Shown: in pieces, positions 7,455-14,534 of the stretch
Position numbering within the stretch: position 1 is the first letter of the stretch
Layout of the letters: each line of letters opens with the position of its first letter
Source of the DNA: Pelomonas sp036401055
GTDB lineage: Bacteria; Pseudomonadota; Gammaproteobacteria; Burkholderiales; Burkholderiaceae_C
Direction of reading: 5' to 3'
Assembly: GCA_036401055.1 (NCBI GenBank)
Contig: DASWWC010000284.1
Span: 1-22,659 of the forward strand
Length of the DNA: 22,659 nucleotides
Position numbers and translations under genes: made by a program
The notes under the pieces: model-generated
What the model saw: only the letters and a program-made list of their open reading frames with translations
What the model was told of the DNA's origin: nothing
Databases searched by the model: none

Positions 7455-8996
7455 TCAGGGCTTCAAGAAGAGTTGCCCGAATAGCGCCTCGGCCCGCTTC
7501 GTGACCTCGTCCGGCAGCGTGATGCCGCGGCCCCATTCGCGGTCGGTCTCACCGGGCCACTTGTTGGTGGCGTCCAGCCCCATCTTGCCGCCCAGGCCGC
7601 TGACGGGCGAGGCGAAGTCCAGGTAGTCGATGGGCGTGTTGTCCACCAGCGTGGTGTCGCGCACCGGGTCCATGCGGGTGGTGATGGCCCAGATCACCTC
7701 CTGCCAGTTGCGCGTGTCGATGTCGTCGTCGACGACGACGATGAACTTCGTGTACATGAACTGGCGCAGGAAGCTCCAGATGCCGAACATCAGCCGCTTC
7801 GCGTGGCCCGGGTAGGCCTTCTTGATGGACACGACCGCCATGCGGTAGCTGCAGCCCTCGGGCGGCAGGTAGAAGTCGACGATCTCGGAGAACTGCTTCT
7901 GCAGGATGGGGACGAACACTTCATTGAGCGCCACGCCCAGCATGGCCGGCTCGTCGGGCGGCTTGCCGGTGTAGGTGGAGTGGTAGATGGGGTTCGCGCG
8001 TTGGGTCAGCCGCGTGATCTCGAAGACCGGGAACCAGTCCTGCTCGTTGTAATAGCCGGTGTGGTCGCCGTAGGGGCCTTCCAGCGCATGCAGGTAGCCC
8101 CCCTTCTCCTTCAGCGGCACGCCGGCCTCGCTGACGCCCGTGTAGCCCGGCTCGGCGGGCGGGATATGGCCCTCCAGCACGATCTCGGCCGAGGCCGGCG
8201 CCTGCAGCGGCAGACCCTCGCGGCCCACGCCGGTGTTGACCAGTTCCGTGCGCGAGCCGCGCAGCAGGCCAGCGAACTGGTACTCGGAGAGGGAATCCGG
8301 CACCGGTGTGACGGCGCCCAGGATGGTGGCCGGGTCGGCGCCCAGCGCCACCGCGATGGGAAAAGGCTGGCCCGGGTGCGCCAACGCGTGGTCGCGGAAA
8401 TCCAGTGCGCCGCCCCGGTGGGCCAGCCAGCGCATGATGACCTGACGCCGGCCAATGACCTGCTGGCGGTAGATGCCCAGGTTCTGCCGCGTGCGGGTCG
8501 GGCCGCGCGTGATGACCAGACCCCACGTGATCAGGGGGGCTGCGTCGCCCGGCCAGCAGGTCTGGATGGGCAGGCGGCCGAGGTCGATGTCGCTGCCTTC
8601 GAGGACCTCCTCCTGGCAGGGCGCCCGGCGCTGCACCGAGGGCTTCATGTCCCACAGTGCCTTGGCCATCTGCAGCAGCTTGCCGGCGTCCTTCAAGCCC
8701 TTGGGCGGGTCGGGTTCCTTGAGGCTGGCCAGCACCCGCCCCACATCCCTCAAATCGGCCAGAGACTCAGCGCCCATGCCCAATGCGACGCGACGCGTTG
8801 TCCCGAAAAGATTGGTCAAGGCGGGGGTGGAAAACCCGGCTGGACTCTCGAACAGCAAGGCCGGCCCCCCTGCCCTCAGAACCCGGTCGCTCAAGGCCGT
8901 CATCTCCAGCACCGGCGAGACTTTTTCACGCACGCGCTTGAGCTCGCCTAAGGCCTCCAGGCCGGCGATGAAGTCCCGCAGGTCTCTGTATTTCAT
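7455..8996 (-). CDS. ubiD: 4-hydroxy-3-polyprenylbenzoate decarboxylase UbiD
   Basis: A 513-residue prenylated-FMN-dependent decarboxylase that removes the ring carboxylate in ubiquinone synthesis, working with the prFMN-forming partner UbiX (not in the window). Conserved blocks match E. coli UbiD closely: NLGIYRQQVIG (172-182), MRWLAHRGGALDF (188-200), LGADPATILGAVTPVPD, EGPYGDHTGYYNE (306-318) and TRMDPVRDT. The segment before EGPYGDHTGYY (about 278-305) is roughly 20 residues longer than in E. coli. The start is set at the ATG at 8996 because MKYRDLRDFI is the usual N-terminus; a TTG at 9023 would add nine unlikely residues. No clear Shine-Dalgarno sequence precedes it. A terminator follows at 7340-7300. 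Confidence 0.96.
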   Translation of the reverse strand: MKYRDLRDFIAGLEALGELKRVREKVSPVLEMTALSDRVLRAGGPALLFESPAGFSTPALTNLFGTTRRVALGMGAESLADLRDVGRVLASLKEPDPPKGLKDAGKLLQMAKALWDMKPSVQRRAPCQEEVLEGSDIDLGRLPIQTCWPGDAAPLITWGLVITRGPTRTRQNLGIYRQQVIGRRQVIMRWLAHRGGALDFRDHALAHPGQPFPIAVALGADPATILGAVTPVPDSLSEYQFAGLLRGSRTELVNTGVGREGLPLQAPASAEIVLEGHIPPAEPGYTGVSEAGVPLKEKGGYLHALEGPYGDHTGYYNEQDWFPVFEITRLTQRANPIYHSTYTGKPPDEPAMLGVALNEVFVPILQKQFSEIVDFYLPPEGCSYRMAVVSIKKAYPGHAKRLMFGIWSFLRQFMYTKFIVVVDDDIDTRNWQEVIWAITTRMDPVRDTTLVDNTPIDYLDFASPVSGLGGKMGLDATNKWPGETDREWGRGITLPDEVTKRAEALFGQLFLKP

Positions 8997-9029
8997 AACT
9001 GAAAGTAATTTTGATTGGCTCAAACAGCC

Positions 9030-9057
9030 TTGACGGGTTATCTTCGACCCGTAAAAT
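9030..9057 (+). promoter_or_regulatory. Sigma70-like promoter with palindromic spacer
   Basis: TTGACG (9030-9035), a 16-bp spacer and TAAAAT (9052-9057) make a good -35/-10 pair for the lytic transglycosylase, with a start expected near 9064 and a leader of about 150 nt. ACGGGT (9033-9038) and ACCCGT (9047-9052) form an inverted repeat spanning the spacer, a possible operator. GGGTTTC (9069-9075)/GAAACCC (9080-9086) forms a hairpin in the leader. The rest of 8997-9214 holds no gene that I can support. Confidence 0.6.
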
Positions 9058-9214
9058 TCGCCGCTCTCGGGTTTCTACTGAAACCCAACCGGCCGGGTCC
9101 TCTGGGCATTGCAGTGCCACAGTCCCCGTCACAGGCCGTGAAATTATCACCGTCGCTCCACCCAGACCGCCGCTTACGGCAGCCTGTGGTGGGCTGCGAC
9201 ACAAGAGGAGTCGC

Positions 9215-10069
9215 ATGACGACACGTCAAGACCTCGTCACCCTGGCTCGCCACGCGCGGGACGCCGCTTCGCTGTTCGTTCGGGACATCGGCAACGGCCT
9301 GCTCGTGATCAGCCACAACACGCTGGCCCTGGTGGGGCTGGCGGTGGTGACGGTGCTGCTGGTGTTCAGCAGCCAAGCCGGGCTGCGCCACAAACTTGAG
9401 TCGGCCACGCTGGGCTGGCTAAATGCGCGCCAGGAAGCCCGCGCTGAAGCCGAGGGCAACACCTTGTTGGCCGCTGCCGAACCGGACGCGGTCGCCCGCG
9501 CCACCGCCGCCGACCCTCGCGAGTTGAGCCGCCAGCAAGCCGCCGTGGCCCACTGGCTGGCACGCCGCTACCGCGTCGCGCCGGAGCCGATCAGCCGACT
9601 GGTCCAGGAGGCCTGGGCCGTGGGCCAGCGCGCCAAGGTGGAGCCCACGCTGATCCTGGCCATCATGGCCATCGAGTCCAGCTTCAACCCGTTCGCCCAG
9701 AGCGCCGTCGGCGCGCAGGGCCTGATGCAGGTCATGACCCGCGTGCACGACGACAAGTACGAGGCCTTCGGCGGCACGCATGCGGCGTTCGACCCCGTGA
9801 CCAACCTGCGTGTGGGCGTGCAGGTGCTGAAGGAGTGCATCCAGCGCGCCGGCGGCTTGGAGGAAGGCCTGCGCTACTACGTGGGCGCCGCCAACCTGGC
9901 CGACGACGCGGGCTATGCCGGCCGCGTGCTGTCCGAGCACGACCTGCTGAAATCCGTCGCCTCCGGCCGCAGCGTGCCGGCCAACGCCACCGCCCCCGCC
10001 CGTCCGATGCGCGACCCGGCTTCCGCACCCGCCGGCGTCGATTCTGCGCAGGTGGCGCTGCTGCGCTGA
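9215..10069 (+). CDS. Membrane-anchored lytic transglycosylase (SLT domain)
   Basis: A 284-residue protein with an uncleaved-looking transmembrane anchor at about 36-52 and a periplasmic SLT/goose-lysozyme-like domain at roughly 125-265. The catalytic glutamate is Glu154 in MAIESSFNP, followed by the family motif GAQGLMQVM (167-175). It cleaves peptidoglycan glycan strands to 1,6-anhydro ends, for remodelling or insertion of envelope machines. The ATG at 9215 is chosen because AAGAGGAG lies 4 nt upstream (9203-9210); the frame is open further upstream but has no better start. Divergent from ubiD across 218 bp. The last 35 residues are Ala/Pro-rich and probably disordered. Confidence 0.9.
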   Translation: MTTRQDLVTLARHARDAASLFVRDIGNGLLVISHNTLALVGLAVVTVLLVFSSQAGLRHKLESATLGWLNARQEARAEAEGNTLLAAAEPDAVARATAADPRELSRQQAAVAHWLARRYRVAPEPISRLVQEAWAVGQRAKVEPTLILAIMAIESSFNPFAQSAVGAQGLMQVMTRVHDDKYEAFGGTHAAFDPVTNLRVGVQVLKECIQRAGGLEEGLRYYVGAANLADDAGYAGRVLSEHDLLKSVASGRSVPANATAPARPMRDPASAPAGVDSAQVALLR

Positions 10070-10071
10070 AC

Positions 10072-10077
10072 TACACT
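10072..10077 (+). promoter_or_regulatory. Candidate -10 element for the glyA leader
   Basis: TACACT starts 2 nt after the transglycosylase stop. A start about 7 nt downstream (near 10084) would coincide with the 5' arm of riboswitch helix P1. No convincing -35 is seen at the usual distance. Confidence 0.4.
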
Positions 10078-10080
10078 CGC

Positions 10081-10198
10081 GGCTCACGCGACTGGCGATC
10101 AGGGTCACAAGCTGACCTGAGGTGGGCCACCACCGGGGAGCGTGAGGCGATCGTCCTTTGTCGACAACCGCTTTCAGCCGTTCGCCTGGGCAGCCCAG
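10081..10198 (+). promoter_or_regulatory. ZTP (pfl) riboswitch in the glyA leader
   Basis: The ZTP riboswitch senses the purine intermediates ZMP/ZTP (AICAR phosphates), which build up when 10-formyl-tetrahydrofolate is short, and glyA is a known target. Conserved blocks are in the right order: CGACTGGCG (10089-10097), GGTGG/CCACC hairpin followed by ACCGGGGAGCG (ending 10142), a linker, and CGCCTGGGCA (10183-10192). Helix P1 forms from CTCACG (10083-10088) and CGTGAG (10141-10146). GGCGA (10094-10098) is complementary to TCGCC (10182-10186), which would make the long-range pseudoknot. An extra stem, CAGGGTCA/TGACCTG, is inserted before the GGTGG hairpin. CTGGG (10186-10190) can alternatively pair with CCCAG (10194-10198). 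Confidence 0.88.
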
Positions 10199-10260
10199 TT
10201 CGTCGCCACGCCCGCTCGTGAGCGCCTGGGATTCACCGCCTGACCTTCGGAAACACTGCC

Positions 10261-11514
10261 ATGTTTGACCGCACCACCTCCACCCTCGCCCTGGTCGACC
10301 CCGAGCTCTGGACCGCCGTCCAGAACGAGACCCGCCGCCAGGAAGACCACATCGAGCTGATCGCCAGCGAGAACTACACCTCGCCGGCCGTCATGGAAGC
10401 CCAGGGCAGCCAGCTGACCAACAAGTACGCCGAGGGCTACCCCGGCAAGCGCTACTACGGTGGCTGCGAGTACGTCGACGTGGCCGAGCAACTGGCCATC
10501 GACCGCCTGAAGCAGTTGTACGGCGCCGAGTTCGCCAACGTGCAGCCCAACAGCGGCTCGCAGGCCAACCAGGGCGTGTTCTTCGCGCTGCTGCAGCCCG
10601 GCGACACCATCATGGGCATGAGCCTGGCCGAAGGCGGCCACCTGACCCACGGCATGGCGCTGAACATGAGCGGCAAGTGGTTCAACGTCATCTCCTACGG
10701 CCTGAACGCCAAGGAAGAGATCGACTACGACGCCATGGAAGCCCTGGCCCGCGAGAAGAAGCCCAAGCTCATCATCGCCGGCGCGTCCGCCTACTCGCTG
10801 CGCATCGACTTCGAGCGCTTCGGCAAGATCGCCAAGGAAATCGGCGCCTACTTCATGGTCGACATGGCCCACTACGCCGGCCTGATCGCCGCGGGCGTCT
10901 ACCCCAACCCGCTGCCGCATGCCGACGTCGTCACGTCCACCACGCACAAGAGCCTGCGCGGCCCGCGCGGCGGCATCATCCTGACGAACAAGGAAGACAT
11001 CGCCAAGAAGATCAACTCGGCCATCTTCCCCGGCATCCAGGGCGGCCCGCTGATGCACGTCATCGCCGGCAAGGCCGTGGCGTTCAAGGAAGCGCTGACG
11101 CCCGAGTTCAAGGCCTACCAGCAGCAGGTCGTCAAGAACGCCAAGGTGCTGGCCGAGACGCTGATCGAGCGCGGCCTGCGCATCGTCTCTGGCGGCACGG
11201 AAAGCCACGTCATGCTGGTGGACCTGCGCCCCAAGAACCTGACCGGCAAGGAAGCCGAGGCCATCCTGGGCGCCGCCCACATGACCTGCAACAAGAACGG
11301 CATCCCCAACGACCCGCAGAAGCCCATGGTCACCAGCGGCATCCGCCTGGGCACGCCGGCCATGACGACGCGCGGCTTCAAGGAAGAACAGGTGCGCGTC
11401 ACGGCCCATCTAATCGCCGACGTGCTGGACAAGCCGCACGACGAGGCAAACCTGGCCGCTGTGCGCGAGAAGGTCGCCGCGCTGACGGCCGCCTTCCCCG
11501 TGTACCGCGGTTAA
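10261..11514 (+). CDS. glyA: Serine hydroxymethyltransferase
   Basis: A 417-residue cytoplasmic PLP enzyme that interconverts serine plus tetrahydrofolate with glycine plus 5,10-methylene-tetrahydrofolate, the main one-carbon source. The PLP lysine is Lys230 in TSTTHKSLRGPRGG. Other landmarks are ELIASENYTSP (32-42), YAEGYPGKRYYGGCE (56-70) and PNSGSQAN (96-103). Length is normal for bacterial GlyA. The ATG at 10261 has a weak GGA Shine-Dalgarno sequence about 9 nt upstream. Control by the ZTP riboswitch directly upstream is expected to raise expression when formyl-folate is low. nrdR follows 9 bp downstream, so the two are probably co-transcribed. Confidence 0.98.
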   Translation: MFDRTTSTLALVDPELWTAVQNETRRQEDHIELIASENYTSPAVMEAQGSQLTNKYAEGYPGKRYYGGCEYVDVAEQLAIDRLKQLYGAEFANVQPNSGSQANQGVFFALLQPGDTIMGMSLAEGGHLTHGMALNMSGKWFNVISYGLNAKEEIDYDAMEALAREKKPKLIIAGASAYSLRIDFERFGKIAKEIGAYFMVDMAHYAGLIAAGVYPNPLPHADVVTSTTHKSLRGPRGGIILTNKEDIAKKINSAIFPGIQGGPLMHVIAGKAVAFKEALTPEFKAYQQQVVKNAKVLAETLIERGLRIVSGGTESHVMLVDLRPKNLTGKEAEAILGAAHMTCNKNGIPNDPQKPMVTSGIRLGTPAMTTRGFKEEQVRVTAHLIADVLDKPHDEANLAAVREKVAALTAAFPVYRG

Positions 11515-11523
11515 ACCGGCCCG

Positions 11524-11967
11524 ATGCGCTGCCCGTTCTGCTCTCACACCGAAACCCAGGTCGCCGAAACCCGGGAGTCGGACGAGGGTGACGTCGTCCG
11601 GCGCCGGCGCCGCTGCCTGTCCTGCGACAAGCGCTTCACGACCTACGAGCGGGCGGACATCGCCCTGCCTTCGGTCGTCAAGAAGGACGGGCGGCGCGCC
11701 GATTTCGACTCCGCCAAGCTGCGCGCCTCCATGCAACTGGCGCTGCGCAAGCGGCCAGTCAGCGTGGAGCAGATCGATGCGGCGCTGAACCGCATCGAGG
11801 AAAAACTGCTGGCCAGCGGTGCACGCGAGATCGCGTCCACCCGCTTGGGAGAGCTGGTCATGCGTGAACTCAAGCGCATCGACAAGGTCGCCTACGTGCG
11901 CTTCGCGTCGGTGTACCGCAGCTTCGAGGACGTGGATGAGTTCCGCCAGCTGATCCGCGAGATCTGA
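11524..11967 (+). CDS. nrdR: Transcriptional repressor NrdR
   Basis: A 147-residue repressor of ribonucleotide reductase genes. The N-terminal zinc ribbon has CPFC (Cys3, Cys6) and CLSC (Cys31, Cys34), and an ATP-cone domain spans about 49-139 and senses ATP/dATP. Conserved family text includes RRRRRCLSCDKRFTTYER and VAYVRFASVYRSF. The length is typical. The glyA-nrdR adjacency (9-bp gap) is common in betaproteobacteria. No nrd genes or clear paired NrdR boxes occur in this window, so its targets are elsewhere. Confidence 0.97.
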   Translation: MRCPFCSHTETQVAETRESDEGDVVRRRRRCLSCDKRFTTYERADIALPSVVKKDGRRADFDSAKLRASMQLALRKRPVSVEQIDAALNRIEEKLLASGAREIASTRLGELVMRELKRIDKVAYVRFASVYRSFEDVDEFRQLIREI

Positions 11968-11987
11968 TCCGTGGAAACCCTATCCTT

Positions 11988-12048
11988 CTTTGGAGGGGGC
12001 CGGGGGGAGAGATGGCCAGCCCTCCCCCATCGTCCCGCCTTTGGAGGG
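11988..12048. repeat. GC-rich intergenic hairpin flanked by direct repeats
   Basis: CTTTGGAGGG occurs at 11988-11997 and again at 12039-12048. Between them GGGGGAG (12003-12009) pairs with CTCCCCC (12022-12028) around a 12-nt loop containing TGGCCA. This may be a small interspersed repeat or the end of the nrdR transcript; a T tract is lacking, so a standard terminator is not shown. The rest of 11968-12109 has no gene, but GGGAAAG just before 12110 is a plausible ribosome site. Confidence 0.4.
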
Positions 12049-12109
12049 AAAGACGGGGCCGAGTCCGCTTTCTAGAGTTTGTTCACCGCAACGAACCTGG
12101 GAAAGCACC

Positions 12110-12664
12110 ATGAAGCGCAACGCCAGCACTGCCCGTCGCAACAGCCGTGGCTTTACCCTGGTCGAACTCTGCGTGGGGCTGGGCATCTGCGCCACCCTTG
12201 CCGGCCAGGCGCTGCCAGCCCTGAGCCGCCTGCACCAAGAGCAGGCCTTGCGCGCCAACGCAGAAGCCCTGGGCAGCGACCTGCGCCTGGCCCGCAGCGA
12301 GGAGGCGGTCCGCAGCGCAGACCCGGTGTTCTTCCGCATCAGCGCCAAGGGCGGCAACGCCTGCTACATCATCCACACTGGCGCCAAGGACGGTTGCGAT
12401 TGCGCTGGCGGGGAAGCGGTCTGCAAGTCCGCCACCAGCACGGTCATCAAGGCGGTCTGGCTGCCCGGCAAGCTGCCGCTGACCCTGCGCGCCAATGCGG
12501 AAACCCTGCAGTTCCAGCACCGTCAGGGCCTGGTCACCCAGACCGGCAGCGTCGAGCTGGCGCTGAAGGACGGCGGGGCCATTCGCCAGATCGTGGCGAT
12601 CACCGGCCGCGTGCGCAGCTGTGCGGTCGGCAACAAGATGGCCGGCCTGAACCGCTGCGCCTGA
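12110..12664 (+). CDS. GspH/FimT-like type IV minor pilin
   Basis: A 184-residue prepilin. The type III signal is RNSRG|FTLVEL, with PilD cleavage after Gly14 and Glu at mature position 5, followed by a hydrophobic helix to about residue 38. Six cysteines lie at 85, 96, 98, 105, 171 and 183, probably forming disulfides in the periplasm. GspH/FimT-type pilins help start pilus assembly, and some FimT proteins bind DNA for uptake. The ATG at 12110 is chosen because GGGAAAG precedes it and it gives a short basic leader; the frame is open upstream without meaning. It is first in a same-strand run of six pilin genes. The cysteine framework is shared with the GspH-like gene at 13225. Confidence 0.85.
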   Translation: MKRNASTARRNSRGFTLVELCVGLGICATLAGQALPALSRLHQEQALRANAEALGSDLRLARSEEAVRSADPVFFRISAKGGNACYIIHTGAKDGCDCAGGEAVCKSATSTVIKAVWLPGKLPLTLRANAETLQFQHRQGLVTQTGSVELALKDGGAIRQIVAITGRVRSCAVGNKMAGLNRCA

Positions 12665-12735
12665 GCCCCTCATTCATGGTGGATGCCGACCAGCGGCCCG
12701 GCTGACCGGACGAACGGCAGACGCTGTTACAGGTC

Positions 12736-12757
12736 TGGCGTCGGCGCTGCCCAGAAT
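12736..12757 (+). promoter_or_regulatory. Possible pilE promoter (two alternative readings)
   Basis: TGGC at 12736-12739 and TGC at 12748-12750 have the GG-N10-GC spacing of a sigma54 (-24/-12) site. Alternatively CAGAAT (12752-12757), 6 nt before the start codon, could be a -10 for a leaderless message. Either would place the start next to ATG 12764. Both are weak matches in GC-rich DNA. Confidence 0.25.
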
Positions 12758-12763
12758 CGCGCC

Positions 12764-13222
12764 ATGCAAACGTCCGCCCACCGTCGCCTGCGCGGCTTCA
12801 CCCTGATCGAGCTGATGGTGGTGCTCGTCGTCGCGGGCATCCTGGCGGCCGTGGCCTATCCGGCCTACACCTCGCACCTGCAACGCAGCCGACGGGCCGA
12901 TGCGGTCAAGCTGCTCACTGCGGTGTCTCAGGCCCAGGAGCGATACCGAGGCAACCGCAGTGCCTATGCATCGTCGCTGTCGGACCTGGGGTTCCCGGAC
13001 ACGGCGCTGACCAACTACTACAGCTTTGCCATCGCCGGCATTGGTGATCCGGCCAGCCTGGTTGGCGGCTACGAGGTCACCGCCACGACCAAGTCGGGCA
13101 GTTCGCAGGCCAATGACACCCAATGCGCCAAGCTGGGCATCCGTGTCGAAGGCGCATCGGTGAACTACGTCGCCGTCGACGGCAGCGGCACGGCAACGTC
13201 CGCCTATTGCTGGCCCAAGTGA
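12764..13222 (+). CDS. pilE: PilE-type type IV pilin
   Basis: A 152-residue prepilin with the canonical signal LRG|FTLIELMVVLVVAGILAAVAYPAY: PilD cleavage after Gly11, Glu at mature position 5, and the alpha-1 helix through about residue 60. The C-terminal disulfide loop is bounded by Cys121 and Cys149 (CW near the end), as in PilE minor pilins. The ATG at 12764 gives a 10-residue basic leader. It has no Shine-Dalgarno sequence. The gap of 99 bp from the preceding gene allows a separate promoter. Its size fits a pilus subunit, but its place among minor pilin genes makes PilE-like minor pilin more likely than the main fibre subunit. Confidence 0.88.
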   Translation: MQTSAHRRLRGFTLIELMVVLVVAGILAAVAYPAYTSHLQRSRRADAVKLLTAVSQAQERYRGNRSAYASSLSDLGFPDTALTNYYSFAIAGIGDPASLVGGYEVTATTKSGSSQANDTQCAKLGIRVEGASVNYVAVDGSGTATSAYCWPK

Positions 13223-13224
13223 GC

Positions 13225-13806
13225 ATGAGGAAGTTGCTTCACCGCGCGTCCCGACGGGGCCTTGGCCTTGTCGAGGTCATGGTGGGTGTTGCTGTCCTGG
13301 GCGTGCTGGTGGCTGTGGCAACCCCGTCCATGCTGGATCTGCTCGAACGGCGCCGCGTGGTGGCCGTCGGGCTTGAGATTGCCAACATCCTGAATTTCGC
13401 CAAGTCCGAAACCAACGTCATTGGTGACAAGGTCACGGTGCACTTGGAAAAGGACCCATCCGGTGTGCTGAGTTGCGCCTCCGTCAACGTGCTCCACTCC
13501 GCGGACACCTGCGTGTGCTATCTGCCCGCGAACAAGATGTGCGGCAAGAGCAAGATTGTTCCGACACGGATGTTTCAGCTCAAGAACGCCGATGGTGTGA
13601 GCTTCGAGGCCTCCGCGTCGTCTTGGGGCGGTATCCCGGAACGACTGACCTTCTCCCGCAACCTTCACTTCGCCGAAGCGACAGACGTGCAGGTCAACGT
13701 CAAGGGGCGCCGCACAGGCGCCCGGTTCAGGGTGGAGATGAACCACGCCAACCGCGTTCGCATCTGCACACCCGATGGCAGCATCAACGGATTCCCGACA
13801 TGCTGA
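13225..13806 (+). CDS. GspH/FimU-like type IV minor pilin
   Basis: A 193-residue prepilin with signal RRG|LGLVEVMVGVAVLG, cleavage after Gly12, Leu rather than Phe at position 1, and Glu at position 5. Cysteines at 84, 96, 98, 106, 181 and 193 follow the same layout as the FimT-like protein at 12110, including a CxC pair and a terminal RVRxC-x11-C. It probably belongs to the priming complex at the pilus tip. The ATG at 13225 is 2 bp after the pilE stop; an in-frame GTG at 13219 would overlap pilE. Its 3' end overlaps pilW by 7 bp, implying coupled translation. Confidence 0.83.
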   Translation: MRKLLHRASRRGLGLVEVMVGVAVLGVLVAVATPSMLDLLERRRVVAVGLEIANILNFAKSETNVIGDKVTVHLEKDPSGVLSCASVNVLHSADTCVCYLPANKMCGKSKIVPTRMFQLKNADGVSFEASASSWGGIPERLTFSRNLHFAEATDVQVNVKGRRTGARFRVEMNHANRVRICTPDGSINGFPTC

Positions 13807-14534
13807 AGAAGCCCCTCGCCCCTTCTGCCCAGCGTGGCCTGGGCCTTGTCGAACTGATGGTTGGCATCACGGTTGGACTGATCGTGGCGGCCGGTGCCTC
13901 CATGGTTGCGGTGAACCAGATCAACGAGCATCGCCGGCTGATGCTGGAGACCCAGGTTCAGCAGGATCTTCGTGCGGCGGCAGACCTGATTCAGCAGGAT
14001 ATGCGTCGCGCCGGTTTTCGCGGCGACGCCGCCTATGGCGTCTGGACGCCCGCGAGTGGTGTCGGCTCCGCCCTGGAGGTCCCGGCAAGAGCCGCGAGCG
14101 CCAGCCCCTACACGGAGCTGACCGAGATCGACAGCAGCACGGAGCGCACGCTGGAGTACCGCTACGCCCGTCAGTACGCCTTCAGCGCCGCGCCGCAGAA
14201 CAACGAGTATTTCGGTATTCGCTGGGACAAGCGCAACAAGGCCCTGTACCTCAAGCTGGGCTTGAAGGAAGACGGATCGCCCAACTGGCAGCCCGTCACC
14301 GATCCCGAGACGGTCGAGATCATGCAATTCGAGATCAACGTGCGTACTCAGGAGATCGAGCTGAAGGACTTCTGCGATGCGGATTGCAGCGGGGCCGGTT
14401 GCCCGAAGCAGTTGATCCGGCGGGTCGAGTTCCTGCTGCGCGGCCGGGCAAAGCATGACGAAAACGTCGTGCGCACGCTCAGCGGCACCGAGCGCATGCG
14501 GGCGGACGCCATCACCGGGGCTTGCCCAGCATGA
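13800..14534 (+). CDS. pilW: Type IV pilus minor pilin PilW
   Basis: A 244-residue prepilin. The signal is QRG|LGLVELMVGITVGLIVAAG, with cleavage after Gly13 and Glu at position 5, followed by a long amphipathic helix containing QQDLRAAADLIQQDMRRAGF (55-74), a hallmark of PilW-type proteins. Cysteines at 192, 196, 201 and 242 probably form disulfides. PilW, together with PilV and PilX, forms the minor-pilin complex that primes pilus assembly and, in other species, carries PilY1. It starts inside the preceding gene (7-bp overlap) and ends in an ATGA overlap with pilX. Confidence 0.87.
   Translation: MLKKPLAPSAQRGLGLVELMVGITVGLIVAAGASMVAVNQINEHRRLMLETQVQQDLRAAADLIQQDMRRAGFRGDAAYGVWTPASGVGSALEVPARAASASPYTELTEIDSSTERTLEYRYARQYAFSAAPQNNEYFGIRWDKRNKALYLKLGLKEDGSPNWQPVTDPETVEIMQFEINVRTQEIELKDFCDADCSGAGCPKQLIRRVEFLLRGRAKHDENVVRTLSGTERMRADAITGACPA

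Noticed and set aside
9138..9150. GTGA-AATTA-TCAC palindrome in the ubiD/transglycosylase gap
   Set aside because: A 4-bp stem only, without a partner motif; it could be a minus-strand -10 (GATAAT) but no -35 supports it.
9011..9214. N-terminal extension of the lytic transglycosylase
   Set aside because: It would begin with TTG, run through the promoter region and add no hydrophobic or conserved sequence; ATG 9215 has a strong AAGAGGAG ribosome site.
10158..10167. TTGTCGACAA palindrome in the riboswitch linker
   Set aside because: Ten base pairs without loop room for an RNA hairpin, within the variable linker; most likely incidental.
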